A stretch of DNA of 45,426 nucleotides, from positions 1 through 45,426 of the IMG/VR virus record IMGVR_UViG_3300030329_001104; one strand, written 5' to 3'. Below, piece by piece: positions 31,582-38,017 of this stretch. The notes beneath the pieces were generated by a model, which saw nothing but the letters and a program-made list of their open reading frames with translations, did no database searches and was not told where the DNA came from. The position numbers and the translations under genes were made by a program. Numbering within the stretch: the stretch's first letter is position 1; each line of letters opens with the position of its first letter. This DNA comes from a virus.

Positions 31582-32278
31582 TGGTTATGGTTTTATTGCA
31601 ATTAGTCGTGCAATTATAATTAACGGTGATGCTCTTATTGGTGCTTCCTGATTGACTAGCCGTTACGTTATAGTCATCAGTATAAAAATTTAACCTCATA
31701 TAGTGATCTCCGCTCCCTGTTTGCGTTATCGTTGCTTCGTTATTGTCCGCTGAATTACTAGCATATATCTTTGCGTAATGCTCTCCCGAACCTGACTGAG
31801 TAATACTAAATTCCGAACTATCTCCAAAAGCCCTTATTTCTCCTTCCTTATCGTCGCCTGTTTGCGTAATAGTGTACACATTATTGTCCCCCTGCATATA
31901 AATCTCAGCGTCATTATTATTACCATTTTGAATTATATCCATGTCGTTACCATCATCGTCCGCGTCTATATAGCCAAAATTATCGTTGCCGTCTTGGTCT
32001 ATTTTGTATTTATTGCCTGTGTGATTTGCTACTTGGCTATAGGCTCTAGCGGTGTTGCTTGTACCTTCTTGATCTATATCTATTTCAGCGTTACTACAGT
32101 TATGGGTAGTGTAAGTGCCTTGCGATAAACCACACCACACCCTAGCAGTATTGCCTGTTCCTATTTGATCAATATGAATAAGAGAAGAACTCCCTTTTGT
32201 TCTAATCTCTGTGGAGTTGTCTCCCGCATACGCAAGAACAGAAATAAAACTAATCAGACTGATTGATAATAATTTCAT
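31565..32278 (-). CDS. Secreted curlin-repeat protein (second)
   Basis: 237 residues from ATG 32278, which follows GGAGGTGAAA. Signal peptide MKLLSISLISFISVLAYAG. The mature part is built of curlin-like units with the QxGxxN pattern: IHIDQIGTGNTARV, IDIDQEGTSNTARA, YKIDQDGNDN, YTITQTGDDK, FSITQSGSGEHYAK, ATITQTGSGDHYMR, KTITIDQGD. Four cysteines sit in pairs (VWCG...NCSN and NCTTNC), unlike standard CsgA. It should be exported and form beta-solenoid amyloid. It overlaps FecR upstream by 29 bases and the cyclase downstream by 17. Confidence 0.85.
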   Translation of the reverse strand: MKLLSISLISFISVLAYAGDNSTEIRTKGSSSLIHIDQIGTGNTARVWCGLSQGTYTTHNCSNAEIDIDQEGTSNTARAYSQVANHTGNKYKIDQDGNDNFGYIDADDDGNDMDIIQNGNNNDAEIYMQGDNNVYTITQTGDDKEGEIRAFGDSSEFSITQSGSGEHYAKIYASNSADNNEATITQTGSGDHYMRLNFYTDDYNVTASQSGSTNKSITVNYNCTTNCNKTITIDQGD

Positions 32279-33353
32279 TTTCACCTCCTCCATTTATCAT
32301 AACGTTTATTAATCTTCCAGCAGATAATATCTGTATATTATACCCTGCTCCTTTGTCTAATTCTAAATCTATAGTGTTTTCAACTTGTCTAACTAAAGTA
32401 AAAATCTCACCTTCGACAAACGTATAAACTTGAGCGTTTGGATCAAATCTAGGAATAATGCCCTCTATTCGTACTCCGTCTATTTCTCCTTCAGCTCCCT
32501 CATCTCTGCCTCCCGCAGATACTTCTTCTAAAATTTCTAATAAGTCTTGTAAAAAATCAACAGAAAGTAAGTCTATATCTAATCGGGTTATTTCTTCTTG
32601 TAGTTCATCTTTAGAAAGATCACTGTCATCGTCTAAATCATTTTCTTCTAAAAAATCAACGTCTAAAACATTACTTGAAACTTGGCTTTGTTCATCTATG
32701 GCGACTTTTACTTCTTCGGGAGGGTTCACTATTAATAAATTATCTATAAAATTTAAAGTAAGATTATTTATAACTACGGGCTTAGTGGGAGGGGCTTCAG
32801 AAACACTAACCATTGTTGCTTGGTACGGTTGATTAAGTATCTCTATGCCTGCCATTGTTTCTACCGTAATTTCTCCTGAAGAAGTTCCATCAGCTTGAGG
32901 CAATAGAATCACAAGAGAACGACCTAATTCATCTACAGTTGTGGTGAAATCAGTGCCACGAATAGCAATCGTAGCACTCGGAGTACGAATAGAAATGTTT
33001 TCTTTATCTATTCTTCCAAGCGCTCCAGTAATAAAACGGGCGGTTCCGCTTGCCATTTGAAGCGCCATTTTGCTTTTGCTTGGATCAGGATCATAGATAT
33101 ATTCATCGATAACAATTTTAGAATGTTCAGTAAGGCGAATAACAGATGAGTCAAGAAACTCAATACCAATACGACCATTCCCAGTACGCACGTCATCATA
33201 GCTAAGAATATCCAAATTAGCCGTTGCCAGTAATTTATCTGACTGATTTCCGCGAAGAACTTCTCCATTTCCCCTTAACTCAGAGATCTTCCCTATCTCA
33301 GAATAAATATTATTAAACGGTATTAATACTAATATTAACAGCCACTTGTGCAT
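32250..33353 (-). CDS. Secreted FecR-domain protein
   Basis: 367 residues. Signal peptide at residues 1-18 (MHKWLLILVLIPFNNIYS). Residues 22-150 form a FecR-type domain: GEVLRGNQ, DDVRTGNGRIGIEF, SVIRLTEHSKIVIDEY, ALQMASGTARFITG, then ISIRTPSATIAIRGTDF. An acidic helical linker follows (DVDFLEENDLDDDSDLSKDE), then a C-terminal beta part ending NGGGENEIIINQSD, which itself looks like half a curlin repeat. FecR-domain proteins and CHASE2 cyclases often occur together in bacteria. It may sense envelope or curlin state and pass it to the cyclase; this is inference. Confidence 0.88.
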   Translation of the reverse strand: MHKWLLILVLIPFNNIYSEIGKISELRGNGEVLRGNQSDKLLATANLDILSYDDVRTGNGRIGIEFLDSSVIRLTEHSKIVIDEYIYDPDPSKSKMALQMASGTARFITGALGRIDKENISIRTPSATIAIRGTDFTTTVDELGRSLVILLPQADGTSSGEITVETMAGIEILNQPYQATMVSVSEAPPTKPVVINNLTLNFIDNLLIVNPPEEVKVAIDEQSQVSSNVLDVDFLEENDLDDDSDLSKDELQEEITRLDIDLLSVDFLQDLLEILEEVSAGGRDEGAEGEIDGVRIEGIIPRFDPNAQVYTFVEGEIFTLVRQVENTIDLELDKGAGYNIQILSAGRLINVMINGGGENEIIINQSD

Positions 33354-34024
33354 TGGTCTACGTCGATAGTACCGTTGCTAGTTGTAGCGGTTATAACAAC
33401 CACACCCGAAGTGCTACCAGTGCTATTTGTCTGGTCTATGTCTACATCATTAGTGTTTCCTGTAAGTTCCACCGTAATTGAATGATCAGCGTTTCCTGTT
33501 TGAGTTGTATCAATATCATTAGAATCACCATCAATGTCCCAATTATTAATGCACCCAACCACTTCACAAGTTGCATTCAAGTTATTAGAGGTACCTGCAA
33601 TAACTATGTCTTGATTACCTGCTGTTGCTGTAGCTGCAGCACCTTGAGTAAACGAAACTACGTTTGAATCTCCTGTTGCCGCATAATCAAAATCAGTATT
33701 AGCAACGTCTCCTGTTGCACCAAAAGCTAACGTCGTTTGGTTACTATCTCCTGTATGTGTGGTTGTAAATGAAGTGCTATTACCTTGAGCCACCGAGGCA
33801 GCCATTGTATTGCTATCTCCTATTTGATCTATATCAACAGTCATAGAAGTCCCTGTAAAGGTCGCTCTAGTTTGAGACGTACCTACTACGTTTGTGTCTC
33901 CTATTTGGTCAACATTCATAGTTAGTCCTGTTCCAGACTGAGTAATATAAATATCATTGTTTCCTGCAAAGAGTATTGGGGTAAACAATAACCCCAAGAA
34001 AGCTAATTTACAAAGTTTTTTCAT
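33335..34024 (-). CDS. Secreted curlin-repeat protein (first)
   Basis: 229 residues with signal peptide MKKLCKLAFLGLLFTPILFAG and RBS AGGAGG. Repeat units include IYITQSGTGLTMNVDQIGDT, VDIDQIGDSNTMAA, HTGDSNQTTLAF, ATGDSNVVSFTQ, WDIDGDSNDIDTTQTGN and NTNDVDIDQTN, all in the alternating beta and QxGxxN style of curlin. Cysteine pairs occur at TCEVVGC and at the extreme C-terminus (QCTSGC). It directly follows CsgG with a 4-base overlap, so it is a likely secretion substrate of that pore. Confidence 0.85.
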   Translation of the reverse strand: MKKLCKLAFLGLLFTPILFAGNNDIYITQSGTGLTMNVDQIGDTNVVGTSQTRATFTGTSMTVDIDQIGDSNTMAASVAQGNSTSFTTTHTGDSNQTTLAFGATGDVANTDFDYAATGDSNVVSFTQGAAATATAGNQDIVIAGTSNNLNATCEVVGCINNWDIDGDSNDIDTTQTGNADHSITVELTGNTNDVDIDQTNSTGSTSGVVVITATTSNGTIDVDQCTSGC

Positions 34025-34869
34025 TTTTCCTCCTGACTTGGCTCAAGTTTGGAATAGTCAAAATCCCATAATTCTTTCTCCAAGCCTTTTATAATTAAAG
34101 TATAAACTGCTTCTTCAATCGCTGCTCGAGTTGCGTAACCTACTGCTTCATTTTCAGTATACCCAGTCTCAAGTTCAACAAGTTCGGTGCCCATTTCTAT
34201 AAAACGAAACACGTCTCTACTTATCCCTGCGCTCAAAACAGTTTTACTTACCGTACAGTTTACCATAACTTCACCTGTTTGTACTAATATAGCACGCAAA
34301 GAAACAGTTATCTCATCTCTACGGTATTGCCCACTAGACCCAATCCCTAAGTATCTAGCTCCATTTCCCCCTGTTTCTATATTGGTATCATATTGCACTA
34401 TGCCACCTTCTATAAGAATTCCTGCAAAAAGAAGGGGCTTTAACGTATTCCCACTCTCTCCGTTATAGGTTTGTCTTGTTTGTTTTATAAGTTGTCTTTC
34501 TCTTGTTAATGCGTCTAAGCCTTTTCTTTCTACAACCACGAACCAATTACCGTTTCCTGCGCTTCTTAATGCGTCTATTAGATAATTATCTGCTCCTTGA
34601 GTAACTGCTGTACTAAATAAAGCCATCTTCTGTGAACTTTTACGCTGACCTGTTAAGTCTTGGAAATTATAGATAGCTACAACAGCTTTTTGATTAGGGT
34701 ATGGAAGATTAACTAATTTTTCGTGAGTGGGTCTTACTATCTTTGCCTTTTCTATACACTCTATGAAACTTGCGCACCCTGTATCGTTTATATCAGGAGC
34801 AAAACTTGCACAACCTTGAAACAAAGGAAGTAAGAGAACAGCTACTATATGCCACAGTCTTCTGAACAT
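34021..34869 (-). CDS. csgG: CsgG-like curli secretion lipoprotein
   Basis: 282 residues, about the length of E. coli CsgG (277). Signal and lipobox LLPLFQGC with lipidated Cys20. The body has CsgG family blocks: NQKAVVAIYNFQDLTGQRK, FSTAVTQGADNYLIDAL, WFVVVERKGLDALTRERQLI, ILIEGGIVQYDTN, GARYLGIG and VSLRAILVQTGEVM. CsgG makes a nonameric outer-membrane pore that exports curlin subunits. The gene lies between CsgF and the first curlin gene, as expected for a working system. A role of the pore in virion release is also imaginable. Confidence 0.92.
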   Translation of the reverse strand: MFRRLWHIVAVLLLPLFQGCASFAPDINDTGCASFIECIEKAKIVRPTHEKLVNLPYPNQKAVVAIYNFQDLTGQRKSSQKMALFSTAVTQGADNYLIDALRSAGNGNWFVVVERKGLDALTRERQLIKQTRQTYNGESGNTLKPLLFAGILIEGGIVQYDTNIETGGNGARYLGIGSSGQYRRDEITVSLRAILVQTGEVMVNCTVSKTVLSAGISRDVFRFIEMGTELVELETGYTENEAVGYATRAAIEEAVYTLIIKGLEKELWDFDYSKLEPSQEEK

Positions 34870-35375
34870 ATTCCAAATATCCCCACTGGGATAATTATAG
34901 TAGTAACATTGCCATCAGCGTCTGTTACTGTTAACGTAATATTAATTCCATCGTTTACAAAAGTTATGGTGCTTCCCTCTAACTCTATACTGCCCCCCGT
35001 TCCTCCTTTTTCAGAATCAAATAAACTCTCAGCAATATCTCTTGATAATTGACTATAGATTCTACTTTCTAAATTTCTTAAAAATTTAGCTAGTGTGGTG
35101 TTTTCTGCTTCTCTTTCTGCTTCTTTTAGTGCGTCTTCAACTTTTTGAGCTTCTTCATCTCGCCTAGTTTTTTCTTGTTCGTCAATAGTTAAGTAATGTG
35201 AAGACGTTGCCACCCCATTAAAAGAAGGGCTTTTAAATTCATGAACTATTTCATCAGCAGGTAGAATTCCTACATAAAAGAACAACATTAAATAAAATAT
35301 TGTACATAAAGCAATAGACGAGAAAAAAAGTCCTAGACTTCCTTCATTCTTTTCTGTTCTTTTGTTCTTGCTCAT
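34845..35375 (-). CDS. csgF: CsgF-like curli assembly protein
   Basis: 176 residues. Residues 13-40 form a signal or anchor (FFSSIALCTIFYLMLFFYVG). The mature part aligns in order with CsgF: EFKSPSFNG (the RNPNFGG block that enters the CsgG pore), an added charged helix, LRNLESRIYSQLSRDIAESL (the FTQAIQSQILGGLL helix), then ITFVNDGINITLTVTDADGN (the C-terminal beta part). Length exceeds E. coli CsgF (138) because of a longer N-terminus and an inserted helix. Overlaps CsgG by 25 bases. Confidence 0.83.
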   Translation of the reverse strand: MSKNKRTEKNEGSLGLFFSSIALCTIFYLMLFFYVGILPADEIVHEFKSPSFNGVATSSHYLTIDEQEKTRRDEEAQKVEDALKEAEREAENTTLAKFLRNLESRIYSQLSRDIAESLFDSEKGGTGGSIELEGSTITFVNDGINITLTVTDADGNVTTIIIPVGIFGICSEDCGI

Positions 35376-35607
35376 TTTCTTCTTCCTTTAACTCAAGTAC
35401 AGTATTTACCTTCTCCTGTAGTCGTATCATGTCCTGATCTAAAAGTCTTAATTGATCGGTTAGCCGTATAATAGTGATTTTCATTTGCTCTACTGCAGGG
35501 TCTATTTTGTTCGTTACGGTTTGCCATACAAAATAAACGAAATAACCAAGTCCAACTACCATTACCACAGGAAAACCAAACTCCGAGACTAATTGGACTA
35601 TATCCAT
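35344..35607 (-). CDS. Membrane-anchored coiled-coil protein, 87 residues
   Basis: N-terminal membrane helix (FPVVMVVGLGYFVYFVWQTV) followed by a coiled coil (ITIIRLTDQLRLLDQDMIRL) and a Glu/Lys tail. It resembles in layout its upstream neighbour, which also begins with a short GLPV or GFPV helix. It could be a holin accessory, spanin-like or membrane-organising protein. Coupled to that neighbour by a one-base overlap. Confidence 0.7.
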   Translation of the reverse strand: MDIVQLVSEFGFPVVMVVGLGYFVYFVWQTVTNKIDPAVEQMKITIIRLTDQLRLLDQDMIRLQEKVNTVLELKEEENEQEQKNRKE

Positions 35608-35903
35608 TAATCTCTCCTAGCATCTATTTTCCCGTCTTCTACAAAATTTTCTGCTCTAGCTATCCTGGATAAATCAGGAGGTAAGTTTAGTGCGCTAGAA
35701 ACACTTGTATCTATGCGGATAATATCATTATTCATTATAGACGCTCTAGTTATAAGCATTTTAGAAATACCCTCTACTTCTTTAATATCATCAACTAATC
35801 CATTCATTAGTTGTTTCATGATAAGAAAAATGAAATAAGCCATAATTAGCCCCCCTGCAACAGGTAAACCTAACTCAGCTATTAATGCAAAACTCTCTTC
35901 CAT
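35607..35903 (-). CDS. Membrane-anchored coiled-coil protein, 98 residues
   Basis: Begins MEESFALIAELGLPVAGGLI and has one membrane helix near residues 12-32, then a charged helical stretch and a polar end. The shared ELGLPV / EFGFPV start and layout suggest it is an old paralogue of the product of 35344-35607. Function unknown. Confidence 0.7.
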   Translation of the reverse strand: MEESFALIAELGLPVAGGLIMAYFIFLIMKQLMNGLVDDIKEVEGISKMLITRASIMNNDIIRIDTSVSSALNLPPDLSRIARAENFVEDGKIDARRD

Positions 35904-36067
35904 TCTTCTTCACCGTCTTCTAGTATAACGGATTCCAGTATTCCTACAACGGTCCCGCCAAAAAGCGCTGCTTCTTCTTCAGCCTGTTCGAAGCTTTCTG
36001 CTTCAATCACAGGTCCTGAATGTGTTATGTTTCCTACTGTAAACTGCGTTATAAAAATTTTTATCAT
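35882..36067 (-). CDS. Small hypothetical protein, 61 residues
   Basis: Starts at ATG 36067 with an ATGA overlap to the upstream stop. A beta strand (IKIFITQFTVGNITHSG) leads into an acidic helix (EAESFEQAEEEAALFGG). This looks like a small alpha/beta domain; no family recognised. Confidence 0.65.
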   Translation of the reverse strand: MIKIFITQFTVGNITHSGPVIEAESFEQAEEEAALFGGTVVGILESVILEDGEEEWKRVLH

Positions 36068-36456
36068 TTACTAAACGCTTTCCCTGCTTCTGATATTCCA
36101 AAAGCTCCTAAAGTAACCACAACAAAAGAAGTGTAAATTGTATCGGAGATAAGTAAGTCTTGCCCCATAAAGGCGGTAATTAAATCACAAACTCCAAAAA
36201 CCGTCATTAAAAAGAAGGAGACAAACCCTATTATTGCTTTTTCATTAATATCGTTTTCATCTCTAAACAAGGCACCAAACGTAAACTTTTCTTTGGGTTG
36301 GGCGGCATTAGTGGCTATTTTTAATTCTTTTTGCAACTTCTGCATTTCTTTTATCTTATCCTGCGCTTCGTCTAATTTAAGAACAAGATCGGTATATTTA
36401 TCAAGGTCCATTTCAACCTCGTTCTTACCAGTGTCTATTATCTGTTTATCAGTCAT
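36064..36456 (-). CDS. Membrane protein with cytoplasmic coiled coil, holin-like layout
   Basis: 130 residues: a coiled coil at about 20-50 (LVLKLDEAQDKIKEMQKLQK), then two membrane helices (IIGFVSFFLMTVFGVCDLIT and IYTSFVVVTLGAFGIS). Start has GGAGGG at good distance. Two helices with short ends would fit a class II-type holin, but other roles are as likely. Confidence 0.7.
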   Translation of the reverse strand: MTDKQIIDTGKNEVEMDLDKYTDLVLKLDEAQDKIKEMQKLQKELKIATNAAQPKEKFTFGALFRDENDINEKAIIGFVSFFLMTVFGVCDLITAFMGQDLLISDTIYTSFVVVTLGAFGISEAGKAFSK

Positions 36457-36559
36457 TTATAACCCTCCATATTTTTTCCTCTAAAAGAGGTATTTCACCA
36501 AAACCGCAAGTGTGTCCAATACCGTTCATGATATTTAATGCTATTTCTATTTCATCCAT
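36449..36559 (-). CDS. Mini-protein, 36 residues
   Basis: ATG 36559 overlaps the TAA of the preceding gene (TAATG), and the TGA stop overlaps the following gene. Product MDEIEIALNIMNGIGHTCGF and a further 16 residues. Accepted because it exactly bridges two genes by translational coupling, but it is very short. Confidence 0.5.
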   Translation of the reverse strand: MDEIEIALNIMNGIGHTCGFGEIPLLEEKIWRVIND

Positions 36560-36690
36560 TATTTTTTCTCCCAAGGCAGAATAATTCTCTTACCTGTCTT
36601 TTGTTCTTCTAATATGACGCAGGAGTAAAATGCAAATACCCCCATAAAAAGAGTAAATATAATACCAATAAAAATTTCCATTTGAGTCAT
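36559..36690 (-). CDS. Single-span membrane mini-protein, 43 residues
   Basis: ATG 36690 overlaps the TAA of the nuclease gene. One membrane helix (EIFIGIIFTLFMGVFAFYSC) is followed by a short basic tail ending ILPWEKK. Small phage membrane proteins of this sort are common near lysis genes. Function unknown. Confidence 0.6.
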   Translation of the reverse strand: MTQMEIFIGIIFTLFMGVFAFYSCVILEEQKTGKRIILPWEKK

Positions 36691-37121
36691 TATTTTCCTA
36701 TTGTTTCTGTGTCAAATTTACCAAGCTCTATAAGCTTTTCCCTATTAACAAGATGTTCCGCCTCCACTTCAGCTTTAGATTGTCCAAAATACGCTACAGC
36801 TAAGAAATTTTCTATCATGCTTTGATTAATATTTACTTCATCAACAATAACGTTTCCTAATACTCGTCCAAACTTACCTCTGGAGTCTTTTAGTTTAGTT
36901 TGTATTATTACTTTTTTACCTTTGTCTATCGCTTCTTTTAAGAAAGCCCCTGCCATTTTTCCTCTAGCCTTCTCATCCAAGTTACGAGTGCGTGACTCGG
37001 GAGTATCAATACCATATAAACGAACGCGAGACTTATAAAGAATATCAAACCCAAGATCAAGCACAACATCGATAGTATCTCCATCAACGACTCTTTCAAC
37101 TTTGCAACTATATTCATACAT
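36690..37121 (-). CDS. Staphylococcal-nuclease-like (thermonuclease) endonuclease
   Basis: 143 residues, the SNase domain alone. Key residues line up: Asp13 and Asp15 in VDGDT, Arg34 in RVRLYG, Asp39 and Glu42 in GIDTPES, and Arg86 in KFGRVLG. All are intact, so a calcium-dependent nuclease is predicted. There is no signal peptide, so it should work in the cytoplasm or be packaged. Lies next to lysozyme; a role in host DNA breakdown is possible. Confidence 0.9.
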   Translation of the reverse strand: MYEYSCKVERVVDGDTIDVVLDLGFDILYKSRVRLYGIDTPESRTRNLDEKARGKMAGAFLKEAIDKGKKVIIQTKLKDSRGKFGRVLGNVIVDEVNINQSMIENFLAVAYFGQSKAEVEAEHLVNREKLIELGKFDTETIGK

Positions 37122-37249
37122 TATTTTTTCTTTTTCTTATACCCAGAAGCGTAAATAGCTCGTCCTTGCTTCTTAGCTTTTGTTTTTGATTTGTAAGTCT
37201 TTCCTGACTTACCCCATTTATATCCGCCTTTAACTTTTCGTACTGGCAC
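37121..37249 (-). CDS. Small basic phage protein of the YKWGKSGKTY..GRAIYASGYK type, GTG start
   Basis: 42 residues from GTG 37249, six bases after AAGGAG. The product (VPVRKVKGGYKWGKSGKTYK, then KKQGRAIYASGYKKK) matches a small conserved protein family common in phages. An ATG two bases upstream is out of this frame and encodes an unrelated peptide. The stop overlaps the nuclease start (TAATG). Function unknown. Confidence 0.8.
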   Translation of the reverse strand: MPVRKVKGGYKWGKSGKTYKSKTKAKKQGRAIYASGYKKKKK

Positions 37250-37250
37250 A

Positions 37251-37697
37251 TTAATCTCCTTGTAAGACCCTGTCTCTTAGTCTAACTGCCCTGTCTCCAA
37301 CCTGTTCCGCCCATTTTGAATCCATCATTTCAATAGCCGATTTTTCCCAGTCCTTATTTTCTAAAGCAATTAAAAACTTTTTAAATTTTAATAATCTGTT
37401 GATGCCTAGATTAAAACACATATTAGCAACAACTCGTTGTAAGTCTTCTGATAAATCTCTCCACCAAGAAATATTTCTATCTAAATCGTTAAAAACATTT
37501 TCTATATCCTGTTCGAAACACTCTATTACTCTTTCTTCAGAAACAGGTGTTCCTATTTCTTTTCCAAATTCGGCATCACTATCTAAAACTAAATGACCAA
37601 TTCCAAAAGTAGCATAGCCTAAATGATCTTCGTAAATCTCGTAGAGACATCCCTCGTCAAAAGTTAGTTCTTCTCTTAATTTATCTATATTTATCAT
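37251..37697 (-). CDS. T4-type lysozyme (endolysin, GH24)
   Basis: 148 residues. The catalytic triad of T4 lysozyme is present: Glu15 (FDEGCL), Asp24 (YEDHLGY) and Thr30 (ATFGIGHL). The C-terminal helices carry the conserved AVRLRDRVLQ end. It cuts peptidoglycan at the end of infection. There is no signal or SAR sequence, so it needs a holin; candidates lie at 40096-40272 and 36064-36456. Confidence 0.93.
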   Translation of the reverse strand: MINIDKLREELTFDEGCLYEIYEDHLGYATFGIGHLVLDSDAEFGKEIGTPVSEERVIECFEQDIENVFNDLDRNISWWRDLSEDLQRVVANMCFNLGINRLLKFKKFLIALENKDWEKSAIEMMDSKWAEQVGDRAVRLRDRVLQGD

Positions 37698-38017
37698 AGG
37701 CTTATTGTTGTCGCTCCGTTTGTAGATACGCTTAGAGTACCTAGCGCACTTACCCCCTCAACCCCTCTTTCGGTTCCTGTGTATATATCAATCCATTGTT
37801 TACCATTCCACAACTGTAATTGGCTAGTAGAAAGATTCCAAATAAAATCTCCTGTTTGAAATTTATTTTCGTTTCGTTGAGTTTCATTAACATTTAAAGT
37901 AGCGTTTACATCTACTGTGTTTAAACTTAACTCTAAAACCCTTACTAAACGGTTAAATGTTTCTGGTGAAATCTCTCCTATTGCAGTAGGAAGCTTAGTT
38001 TCTAATAACTTACCCAT
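37694..38017 (-). CDS. Small virion-associated protein, 107 residues
   Basis: N-terminal helical region (ETFNRLVRVLELSLNTVDV), then FIWNLSTSQLQLWNGKQW and a Gly/Ser/Thr-rich end. The QLQLWNGKQW block is typical of short tail-fibre-associated or adaptor proteins. Overlaps the tail nozzle gene by one base. Exact role unknown. Confidence 0.65.
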   Translation of the reverse strand: MGKLLETKLPTAIGEISPETFNRLVRVLELSLNTVDVNATLNVNETQRNENKFQTGDFIWNLSTSQLQLWNGKQWIDIYTGTERGVEGVSALGTLSVSTNGATTISL

